Assembly: GCA_963578605.1 (NCBI GenBank)
Contig: CAUZEA010000215.1
Span: forward strand, 1-5,545
From: JAKVCB01 sp963578605
Lineage (GTDB): Bacteria; Planctomycetota; Planctomycetia; Pirellulales; Lacipirellulaceae
Direction: 5' to 3'
Length of the DNA: 5,545 nucleotides
Shown here: positions 1 to 5,545 of the stretch, piece by piece
Numbering within the stretch: the first letter of the stretch is position 1
How the letters are laid out: every line of letters starts with the position of its first letter
The notes under the pieces: model-generated
What the model saw: the letters and a program-made list of their open reading frames with translations, nothing else
Databases searched by the model: none
What the model was told of the DNA's origin: nothing
Translations under genes and position numbers: made by a program

Positions 1-1
1 G

Positions 2-1108
2 ATCAATCTCAGCGTGGGCATTTATCAGGACGAAACTGGTGCGACACCCATTCTCGAGTCGGTGCAACAAGCAAGTCGACAGGTCCTCGCCAATCAGCAG
101 AGCAAGACCTATTTACCAATCGATGGAGCACCGGCGTACGCGACTGCGGTGCAACGCTTGATTTTTGGCCCCGAATCAGAGGTGGTGACTACCGGGCGGG
201 CTGCGACATCGCACACACCCGGTGGCACGGGGGCCTTGCGAGTCGCCGCCGATTTCATCAAGCAAAACTTGCCAGCGGCCACGGTTTGGCTCACCAAGCC
301 AACCTGGCCGAATCATCCCAATATTTTTGCAGCTGCCGGGGTGCCGACCCGATCATTCCCTTATTTTGACTCCACCACCCAAGGGATGGCTTTTGCTCAA
401 GCCCTCAACGTGATTCAGGAGATACCTGCGGGTGACGTCATCCTCATGCATGGTTGTTGCCACAACCCAACCGGCATCGATCCTACCACAGCTCAGTGGT
501 CTCAATTTGTCAAGGTCGTGTCCGAACGCGGTGTGCTCCCGCTGCTCGATTTTGCCTACCAGGGATTTGCTGCGGGACTTGAAGAGGATGCGGCAGGATT
601 GCAAACTTTTTGCCGTCCTGGTTGCGAATTGCTGATATGCAGTTCATTTTCCAAGAACTTCGGTCTCTATCGGGAACGGGTGGGGGCACTGACCGTGGTG
701 GTTGCCAGCCACGAAATGGTCGACCGTGTGCAGAGTCAGATCAAACGTTGCATCCGCACCAATTACTCCAACCCGCCCGCGCATGGTGCCGCGCTGGTGA
801 CCACGATCCTTGAGGACCCCAAACTCACGGCCCAGTGGCATGGGGAAGTTGCCGGCATGCGAGACCGCATTAACAAAACACGCAAGGCGCTGGTCAAAAC
901 CCTTGCTGCGAAAGGCGCCCCAGCCGATTATTCCTTTATGGCCATGCAACGAGGCATGTTCTCATTTTCCGGTCTCACCGCTGAGCAAGTTGACACACTG
1001 CGGGAAAAATACGCTATTTATATAGTGCGTTCTGGTCGAATAAACGTTGCGGGTATTACTCCGCACAACATCGAACCGCTATGCGAGGCAATTGCACAGG
1101 TGAGCTAA
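2..1108 (+). CDS. Aspartate/aromatic amino acid aminotransferase, class I, 5' end missing
   Basis: PLP-dependent enzyme that moves an amino group between an amino acid (aspartate or an aromatic amino acid) and a 2-oxo acid in the cytoplasm. The frame is open from base 2 and begins INLSVGIYQDETG, which matches the family block that normally lies about 30 residues into the protein. The GTG at 14 is therefore internal and the true start lies before the window. Visible family blocks, in order, are TPGGTGALRVAADF, CCHNPTGID (cofactor-contacting Asn), DFAYQGFAAGLEEDA, SSFSKNFGLYRERVGAL with the Schiff-base lysine at 653-655, SNPPAHGAA, and near the C-terminus QRGMFSFSGL and SGRINVAGI, with the arginine that binds the substrate carboxylate. 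Length (368 visible residues) fits the family's roughly 400. Family is certain; choice between AspC-like and TyrB-like specificity is not possible from sequence alone. It ends 111 bases before glgA, so it may or may not share a transcript. Confidence 0.95.
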   Translation: MNLSVGIYQDETGATPILESVQQASRQVLANQQSKTYLPIDGAPAYATAVQRLIFGPESEVVTTGRAATSHTPGGTGALRVAADFIKQNLPAATVWLTKPTWPNHPNIFAAAGVPTRSFPYFDSTTQGMAFAQALNVIQEIPAGDVILMHGCCHNPTGIDPTTAQWSQFVKVVSERGVLPLLDFAYQGFAAGLEEDAAGLQTFCRPGCELLICSSFSKNFGLYRERVGALTVVVASHEMVDRVQSQIKRCIRTNYSNPPAHGAALVTTILEDPKLTAQWHGEVAGMRDRINKTRKALVKTLAAKGAPADYSFMAMQRGMFSFSGLTAEQVDTLREKYAIYIVRSGRINVAGITPHNIEPLCEAIAQVS

Positions 1109-1129
1109 GCAGTGGTAACCCCACTTGAA

Positions 1130-1141
1130 TCGGGTACCCGA
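1130..1141. repeat. 12-bp perfect palindrome between the aminotransferase gene and glgA
   Basis: TCGGGTACCCGA reads the same on both strands. It is flanked by CCACT (1121-1125) and AGTGG (1141-1145), so an imperfect larger dyad spans about 1121-1145. No T-run follows, so a classical intrinsic terminator is unlikely. It could be a protein-binding site or a weak hairpin in the glgA leader. The rest of the 111-base gap (1109-1219) shows no clear promoter boxes. Confidence 0.35.
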
Positions 1142-1203
1142 GTGGTTCACGGGTTTCCGCTGTCGGGAGTTTATTCTCTGGGAGCCGCGTGCAGCAAATC
1201 TCC

Positions 1204-1210
1204 GAGGAAG
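1204..1210 (+). promoter_or_regulatory. Ribosome binding site of glgA
   Basis: GAGGAAG lies 9 bases before the ATG at 1220. This purine-rich site supports that ATG as the start of glgA. Confidence 0.7.
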
Positions 1211-1219
1211 CGTTGAGCC

Positions 1220-2701
1220 ATGGACATCCTGTTTTCTACAACCGAGACTGTGCCATTCTGCAAGACAGGTGGCCTGGGCGACGTTTGCGGAAGCCTTCCC
1301 GTCGAACTGTCCAGGCAGGGACATCAGGTAACCCTCGTCATTCCGGCGTTTCGCCAGGTACTTCAGTGCGGGCAAACGATTCAGCCGACCGGTGTCGAAT
1401 TCGAGGTCCCCATTGGTCGCAAGTCGGTGCCGGGACGGTTTTTAAAGAGCTTTTTACCCGCGTCCGAGGTGCCAGTTTATCTGGTCGACCAACCGGACTA
1501 TTTCGATCGCCGCGAACTCTACGGGGAAGATGGTGACGACTACAAAGATAATTGCGAGCGGTTCACCTTTTTCGCGCGCGCCGTGATCGAAGCCATCACC
1601 GCCTTTGATCTGCAACCAGCAATCGTACACGCAAACGACTGGACAAGCGGCCTGGTGCCTGTCTATCTGAAGACCGAATTACAAGGTGTTCCACCGTTTG
1701 ACTCGATGGGATCGGTCTTCACAATCCACAATCTGGCATACCAGGGCAACTTCTGGCACTGGGACATGGAACTTACAGGAATTGACTGGAAGTACTTCAA
1801 CTGGAGGCAGATGGAATTCTTTGGCAATCTGAGCTTCTTGAAGGGTGCCATCGCCTTTGCCGATGTCATCACCACGGTCAGTCCCAGTTACGCTCAGGAA
1901 ATCCAGTCCCCGCCGCTGAGTTGTGGGTTGGAAGGAATTCTCCGACATCGCCGCGATGATCTGTACGGAATTATCAACGGCGTCGACTACAACGATTGGA
2001 ATCCGGCCATTGACGCCCACCTGGGAGATCACCAGTACGACCATGTTTCGTATCCCGTTGGGAAAGCAGCCTGCAAGCAGGATTTGCAGCGTTCGTTGGG
2101 CCTTCCGGTCCGCGCCGATGTTCCTTTGATTGCTTCGGTGGGTCGGCTTGCTGAACAGAAAGGATTTGACTTACTCACCGAGGTCATGTCCCACTGGATG
2201 AAGCACGTCAATGCCCAATGGGTTGTGTTGGGGACGGGTGATGCCAAATACCACGCTTTGCTGTCAGACCTGGCAGCCGGCTTCCCCGAAAAAATCGCGG
2301 TGAGGCTTGAGTTCTCTAACGAACTGGCCCACCGAATCGAAGCCGGAGCCGACATGTTCGTGATGCCCAGCCGCTACGAGCCTTGTGGGTTAAACCAGCT
2401 CTACAGCTTGAAATACGGTACGGTGCCAGTGGTACGCACGACAGGCGGCCTGGCCGATACGATTACCGACTGTACTGAGCAATCGCTTGCCGAGGGGACG
2501 GCCACCGGATTCAACTTTGAATCGTACACGACGGTTGCCCTCGAAGAGGCACTTCAGCGCGCACGGAGTGCGTTTACCAATCCCGCCATATGGCACCAAC
2601 TTATTCAAAATGGCATGCAGCAGGATTGGTCCTGGGCCAACAGCGCACGGCAGTACCATCGGCTCTACGCACGAACGCTTTCTTGGAGTACCGGAACGTA
2701 G
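1220..2701 (+). CDS. glgA: Glycogen synthase (GT5 family)
   Basis: Transfers glucose from ADP-glucose (in some lineages UDP-glucose) to the non-reducing end of an alpha-1,4-glucan; cytoplasmic storage-polysaccharide synthesis. The 493-residue protein has the full two-domain GT-B layout and is close to the usual length of about 480. The N-terminal half carries KTGGLGDV at residues 15-22 (sugar-nucleotide-binding lysine K15), HANDW at 137-141, THNLAYQG at 168-176, then TTVSPSYAQEI and GIINGVDYNDWNP. The C-terminal half carries SVGRLAEQKG at 306-315 (R309 and K314 correspond to the phosphate-contacting Arg/Lys pair) and PSRYEPCGL at 383-391 with the catalytic-site glutamate E387, followed by RTTGGLADTI. 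The ATG at 1220 has a good ribosome binding site and begins directly with the conserved first strand MDILFSTTE. galT follows after 55 bases on the same strand, suggesting an operon. Confidence 0.97.
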   Translation: MDILFSTTETVPFCKTGGLGDVCGSLPVELSRQGHQVTLVIPAFRQVLQCGQTIQPTGVEFEVPIGRKSVPGRFLKSFLPASEVPVYLVDQPDYFDRRELYGEDGDDYKDNCERFTFFARAVIEAITAFDLQPAIVHANDWTSGLVPVYLKTELQGVPPFDSMGSVFTIHNLAYQGNFWHWDMELTGIDWKYFNWRQMEFFGNLSFLKGAIAFADVITTVSPSYAQEIQSPPLSCGLEGILRHRRDDLYGIINGVDYNDWNPAIDAHLGDHQYDHVSYPVGKAACKQDLQRSLGLPVRADVPLIASVGRLAEQKGFDLLTEVMSHWMKHVNAQWVVLGTGDAKYHALLSDLAAGFPEKIAVRLEFSNELAHRIEAGADMFVMPSRYEPCGLNQLYSLKYGTVPVVRTTGGLADTITDCTEQSLAEGTATGFNFESYTTVALEEALQRARSAFTNPAIWHQLIQNGMQQDWSWANSARQYHRLYARTLSWSTGT

Positions 2702-2756
2702 GCTGCTGCTCGCACCGTGCAGTCCGGGCTGGTTTTGCTCCCTTGCGGACCATTCC

Positions 2757-3743
2757 ATGACCGATTTGCGTAAAGATCCCTTGTTCGACCGTTGGGTGTT
2801 GGTTGCCGAACATCGTCGCCAACGTCCCAACGATTACGCAACGCTCCCGGCAACCACCGAAGACGGTTTGCCACGCGGTGCCGTGAACTGTCCCTTTTGT
2901 CCGTCGCCGGAAAAGCATACGCCCCCGGCCGTCTATTCCGCTTGCAATGCCGAGGGAGACTGGCAGGTCCGTGTCGTCCCCAACAAGTACCCAGCCGTGG
3001 GTACCGCGGTGGGAGGGGACGAAAGCGGGGTTCATGAAGTGGTCATCGAATCACCTCGCCATATTCAAAACACAGCGGATCTTACGCCGCAGGAGCTTGC
3101 CGACGTATTGGAGGCTTACGACGCGCGACTGCGGCATTGGCACCATGATGGGCGGTTTGGGTATGCAACGATTTTCAAGAACGTCCACTCGACGGCAGGA
3201 GCCTCGTTGGTGCATCTCCACAGCCAGATTATGGTTTTGCCCGAAGCACCGCCTCCCTTTCTCCGAGAGTTGCGCCAATTGGACCGCTTCGGGCGGGAAC
3301 ACGACCAATGTGCCCTATGTGAACGGGTTGCCAGGGAGCGGATCGACTCGGTCCGCCTGGTTCTCGATCGCGATGGTTACGTAGCCATCTGTCCCTATGT
3401 CAGTTTGCATTCGTATGAAACCTGGATACTTCCAGTCGACCATGACTGTTGGTTTCCTCCCGCCGCCAATCGAGTATCAACCAACACGCTGGCCAGCGTG
3501 TTGTGGGAGGTTGTTTCACGGATTGAACGATTATTACCAGGTGTTGGTTACAATATGATCCTGCGAATCGCCCCATGGGGTGCACAAAAGATCAACTACC
3601 ACCCACGTATTGAAATCCGCCCGCGGCTTGACGCGTTAGCCGGTCTCGAGTTGGGAAATGGCATCCATATCAACCAGGTGTCGCCCGAATACGCAGCCCA
3701 AAAACTGCGTGCTTTGGAGCCCCATTGTTTTTGTGGAACCTGA
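2757..3743 (+). CDS. galT: Galactose-1-phosphate uridylyltransferase family (HIT superfamily)
   Basis: Classically exchanges UMP between UDP-glucose and galactose-1-phosphate (Leloir pathway) through a histidine-linked nucleotide intermediate. The 328-residue protein starts MTDLRKDPLFDRWVL at the ATG at 2757. The frame is open further upstream, but that part overlaps glgA and looks non-coding. HLHSQ at 153-157 holds the nucleophile H155. All ligands of a two-zinc enzyme appear present: C45 and C48 (CPFC), H102 and H153 for the first site; C185 and C188 (CALC), H229 and H282 for the second. Other family blocks are VRVVPNKYPAV, HEVVIESPRH, FKNVHSTAGASLVH and, at the C-terminus, LELGNGIHINQVSPEYAAQKLR. 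The usual HWHIEI block reads HPRIEI, keeping only the first histidine. No strong ribosome binding site is seen. The layout resembles plant GalT-like ADP-glucose phosphorylase, so with glgA adjacent, action on ADP-glucose is a real alternative. Confidence 0.93.
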   Translation: MTDLRKDPLFDRWVLVAEHRRQRPNDYATLPATTEDGLPRGAVNCPFCPSPEKHTPPAVYSACNAEGDWQVRVVPNKYPAVGTAVGGDESGVHEVVIESPRHIQNTADLTPQELADVLEAYDARLRHWHHDGRFGYATIFKNVHSTAGASLVHLHSQIMVLPEAPPPFLRELRQLDRFGREHDQCALCERVARERIDSVRLVLDRDGYVAICPYVSLHSYETWILPVDHDCWFPPAANRVSTNTLASVLWEVVSRIERLLPGVGYNMILRIAPWGAQKINYHPRIEIRPRLDALAGLELGNGIHINQVSPEYAAQKLRALEPHCFCGT

Positions 3744-3783
3744 CCGCATCCCCTCGGATTTGGCCCAGGAAAAGCGAGGGAAT

Positions 3784-3817
3784 CGGGCCGCACCCGGGGG
3801 CCCGCAAAGGCGTTTTT
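3784..3817 (+). terminator. Possible rho-independent terminator after galT
   Basis: A GC-only stem, CGGGCC (3784-3789) with GGCCCG (3799-3804), encloses a 9-base loop 40 bases after the galT stop. A T5 run comes only 8 bases after the stem, further than in a textbook terminator, so the call is tentative. The position between two convergent genes fits termination. Confidence 0.35.
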
Positions 3818-3882
3818 CAGGGGAAGCAGAAACGGTCTGCAGTCGACCCGATTATTGCCAGGCTGCCCATACCATGACGAGG

Positions 3883-3899
3883 CACTGGTGGAGCCAGTG
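3883..3899. repeat. Short hairpin between the convergent genes
   Basis: CACTGG (3883-3888) pairs perfectly with CCAGTG (3894-3899) across a 5-base loop. It sits 11 bases beyond the end of the minus-strand dioxygenase gene and could stall or protect its transcript. Neither strand has a T-run after it, so it is not called a terminator. Confidence 0.3.
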
Positions 3900-3909
3900 G
3901 CACACACTG

Positions 3910-4641
3910 TCAACCAGTGCTCTTTGTGGGGCGCTCTCCCAACAACGATTCACGCAATTGTCTCGGCGGAAAAGCGTTTGGAGAGCGCTTGCCGTTTTCA
4001 GTTAGCCGCGCATGCTCGGCAACGAACTGAGCCGCATAACAGATGCGAGGGCGGTCCGTCATGTTTTCGAGCGACCGGTGCAGTGTGTTGCGGTCGAAGA
4101 GCACCGCGTCACCGGCATTGAATGCAGGCAGGCAGAAACCGCCGGTCGGTTCGAAATCGATGGTACGGTGATGCGTGCCTGTCTCCTCGTCGGCCTCAAT
4201 CGATGGCAGAGTACCGTGCCTGTGTGATCCGGGCGCGATCCAGAGATGACCCATATCAGGTTCGACTCGATCGACCGCGATAAAGGTGTTGAGGGCCAGC
4301 CCATGGAACTGTGTGTATTGATTATCCTGGTGCCATGGCAGTCCCTTGCCGTACCGGGCCGGTAATAGAGCGAGAAACCCGTAATACGCGAGGGCGGGAC
4401 CGTGGAAGATTTGCTCGACCGCTTTGATCACCCTTTCATCGAGAAAGGGCGCGTGGATGATTGGATCGTTCGTGTCCGGATGATCGAATTGATAAATGTG
4501 TGGCTGAAACCTGTCGTTGTCATTGACCAACTCCGCCGCCCTTTCGCGCACCGGCGCGAGCCTCTCTGGCGAGATGAGCCCCCTCACGATCAGGTAACCG
4601 TCGCGGAAATAGTGATCAATCTGTTCTTCACTCAACGGCAT
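3910..4641 (-). CDS. Phytanoyl-CoA dioxygenase (PhyH) family Fe(II)/2-oxoglutarate oxygenase
   Basis: Predicted non-heme iron oxygenase that couples oxidation of an unidentified small substrate to decarboxylation of 2-oxoglutarate. The 243-residue protein begins MPLSEEQIDHYFRDGYLIV, the typical N-terminal block of the family (start, helix, then FxxDGYLIV). The iron site is visible: H104 and D106 in WHQDNQ, and the distal H188 in LHRSLENMTDRPR, with R197 or R199 placed to hold 2-oxoglutarate. GHLWIAPGSHRHG (131-143) is the conserved strand before the distal histidine. The ATG at 4641 is preferred: GGAAAG (complement of 4646-4651) lies 4 bases upstream and the protein then starts as in relatives. 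An alternative TTG at 4698 would add 19 residues without family similarity. It is convergent with galT and stands alone on its strand. Family is secure, substrate unknown; bacterial members act in many pathways and the neighbours give no clue. Confidence 0.93.
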   Translation of the reverse strand: MPLSEEQIDHYFRDGYLIVRGLISPERLAPVRERAAELVNDNDRFQPHIYQFDHPDTNDPIIHAPFLDERVIKAVEQIFHGPALAYYGFLALLPARYGKGLPWHQDNQYTQFHGLALNTFIAVDRVEPDMGHLWIAPGSHRHGTLPSIEADEETGTHHRTIDFEPTGGFCLPAFNAGDAVLFDRNTLHRSLENMTDRPRICYAAQFVAEHARLTENGKRSPNAFPPRQLRESLLGERPTKSTG

Positions 4642-5007
4642 GGTACTTTCCGGGCGGTCCAGGATTCCAAAGATCGGTCGGCAATACTTTAGGGTCAAAT
4701 TACGTTAGTATCGGACATGCATCTAACGCAAACTACTGGTGGATTGATCGGAATCAAAATGTCAGGAATTTTGGATATCCAAGGAGGCTTTATGGGATAT
4801 CGGAGTTGATCACAGTCAAGAGCAGTGCGCCCCTCGAACCCACCACCTACGCAATGCTCACGATTAGGTGTATGTGCTTTAATGGCGTCTATGTGGCGCA
4901 AACGTCGGGCTGGCAGCATAAACCATCAGCCCTCCACTACGTGAAGTGGCTGGCCTAACGGTGATTAAGAGTTTAACTTAACAACTGGTCCTGTTCGTGG
5001 GGGCTGG
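4642..5007. other. Stretch without a convincing gene, upstream of the dioxygenase gene
   Basis: It must hold the promoter of the minus-strand dioxygenase gene; a TTGACC resembling a -35 box lies on the minus strand (complement of 4693-4698), but no good -10 box follows at the right distance. A perfect palindrome TTGGATATCCAA is at 4771-4782, and GGATATC recurs at 4795-4801. AAGGAGG (4781-4787, +) is a strong ribosome-binding-like sequence, but the ATG at 4792 opens only five codons. A 74-codon minus-strand frame (4695-4919) is open but matches nothing I recognise; it includes TCGAACCCACCACC (4834-4847), whose complement resembles the T-arm of a tRNA. AACTGGTC occurs twice, at 4983-4990 and 5031-5038. 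No RNA gene can be folded here. Confidence 0.5.
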
Positions 5008-5448
5008 TCAATTCAAGTAGTCTTTACTGGAACTGGTCGGCCGTAGTCTCCATAACAATATTGTAAACCAGGCCCCCTTTTCGTTCCTGCAGGCACTTCG
5101 TGATCCAAGAACTTCTCTAAGAACAGAATCATAATAATGAATAGATGCAGTTGTCTTTCTGAAATTTAAATCTCTTCCCTCTCTAACATGATACGCGTTA
5201 AGGTCATCCACAAACCTCTTGCTGTATTCAACAAACGTATTCTCTTTATTTAAAGCTCCACCAAACTCTTGCCAATAAGATGTGTGTAAATCCTCACATA
5301 AGTAAACTCCATCATCTTTAACCCTTTCGTACATCTCTTCAAATGTAGTGATTTGCTGCTCTGATCGATGACCACCATCATCAATTAAAATATCGAACTT
5401 CGGAGTTTCCTTTTTGAACTGGGCTTCCCCCGATCTATGATCCAGGGC
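5008..5448 (-). pseudogene. Decayed SAM-dependent O-methyltransferase (MycE/sugar O-methyltransferase-like)
   Basis: Members methylate hydroxyls on sugars of antibiotics or surface polysaccharides using S-adenosylmethionine. The minus-strand frame, read from just after a TAG at 5449-5451, gives 146 residues with KFDILIDDGGHRSEQQ (the acidic, metal and SAM-site region), then VKDDGVYLCEDLHTSYW, and near the end TTASIHYYDSV. These are the C-terminal half blocks of the family; the N-terminal SAM-binding half is missing. There are two apparent frameshifts. Around 5443-5446 the preceding frame reads LDFLIG, which would join DHRSGEAQF as in relatives. Around 5121-5124 the expected ending after DSV (VFIEK-like) continues in the next frame as FLEKFLDHEVPAG, stopping at 5013-5015. 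The only in-frame ATG is at 5334, inside the conserved region. The gene is much more AT-rich than its neighbours, suggesting transfer. Upstream it runs into an inverted repeat. Sequencing error could explain a frameshift but not the missing half. Confidence 0.72.
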
Positions 5449-5478
5449 CTATGAGAAAATCTAGGTCTAGGGATCCGC

Positions 5479-5545
5479 TGGCTTGCCGTAGCGGAGAAGG
5501 TTGCTGAAGCGTAGCCGAAGCAACCTTTGCAGCGGAGGGAAGCCA
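5479..5545. repeat. Imperfect inverted repeat with strong hairpin at the window end
   Basis: TGGCTT (5479-5484) and AAGCCA (5540-5545) form the outer arms. AAGGTTGCT (5497-5505) and AGCAACCTT (5519-5527) form a perfect 9-bp inner stem around a 13-base loop. Between the arms only part of the sequence pairs. Three related copies of a 9-mer run along the plus strand: GTAGCGGAG (5488-5496), GTAGCCGAA (5511-5519) and GCAGCGGAG (5529-5537). This resembles a REP-like or MITE-like repeat unit. It contains no coding sequence and may continue beyond the window, since the outer arm ends exactly at the last base. The flanking TCTAGG doublet (5460-5471) lies just outside. Confidence 0.65.

Noticed and set aside
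1131..1195. tRNA-Ser/Leu-like fragment (CCCGAGTGGTTCA) before glgA.
   Set aside because: It resembles a D-arm, but no acceptor stem, anticodon arm or T-arm can be paired around it.
2487..2756. 90-codon upstream extension of galT in the same frame.
   Set aside because: It overlaps the well-supported end of glgA in another frame, has no similarity to GalT proteins, and the family N-terminus begins exactly at the ATG at 2757.
2390..2830. 146-codon minus-strand open frame across the glgA-galT junction.
   Set aside because: It lies opposite two clear genes, has arginine- and serine-rich composition typical of an antisense shadow, and shows no recognisable motif.
3658..4005. 115-codon plus-strand frame over the end of galT and the convergent gap.
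   Set aside because: It overlaps galT in another frame and then runs antisense to the dioxygenase gene; no ribosome binding site or family motif.
4642..4698. 19-residue N-terminal extension of the dioxygenase from a TTG start.
   Set aside because: The family N-terminal block starts at the ATG at 4641, which has its own ribosome binding site.
4722..4982. Integron attC-like core sites (ATCTAAC at 4722, GCCTAAC at 4953, ACTTAAC at 4976).
   Set aside because: Each fits the RYYYAAC side of an attC site, but no matching GTTRRRY partner with a folding inner arm was found within the usual distance on the plus strand.

Overview
The window looks like a chromosomal segment of a moderately GC-rich bacterium. 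The glgA-galT pair, the kind of galT (two-zinc, plant-like) and a phytanoyl-CoA dioxygenase-family gene would fit a planctomycete of the Pirellulales type, but this is an inference from gene content. No rRNA, tRNA or other marker gene is present to confirm it.

Layout. Positions 2-1108 (+) hold a class I aspartate/aromatic aminotransferase whose first residues lie before the window. After a 111-base gap come glycogen synthase glgA (1220-2701, +) and a galactose-1-phosphate uridylyltransferase-family gene galT (2757-3743, +), 55 bases apart and probably co-transcribed. They end against a convergent gene for a phytanoyl-CoA dioxygenase-family Fe(II)/2-oxoglutarate oxygenase (3910-4641, -). A 366-base stretch without a convincing gene follows (4642-5007).

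The last 540 bases differ from the rest. They are visibly AT-rich and hold a decayed O-methyltransferase of the MycE/sugar O-methyltransferase type on the minus strand. It keeps the core IDDGGH and EDLHTSYW motifs but has apparent frameshifts at both ends. The window ends in an imperfect inverted repeat with a strong central hairpin (5479-5545), probably a repeated or mobile element, which cuts off what would be the 5' part of the methyltransferase.

How the genes work together. GlgA adds glucose from a sugar nucleotide to glycogen. The neighbouring GalT-family enzyme handles hexose-1-phosphates and sugar nucleotides, so the two form a small storage-sugar unit. The aminotransferase and the dioxygenase have no visible functional tie to it. 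I see no new defence or mobile system with intact genes. The most unusual part is the degraded, compositionally foreign right end.
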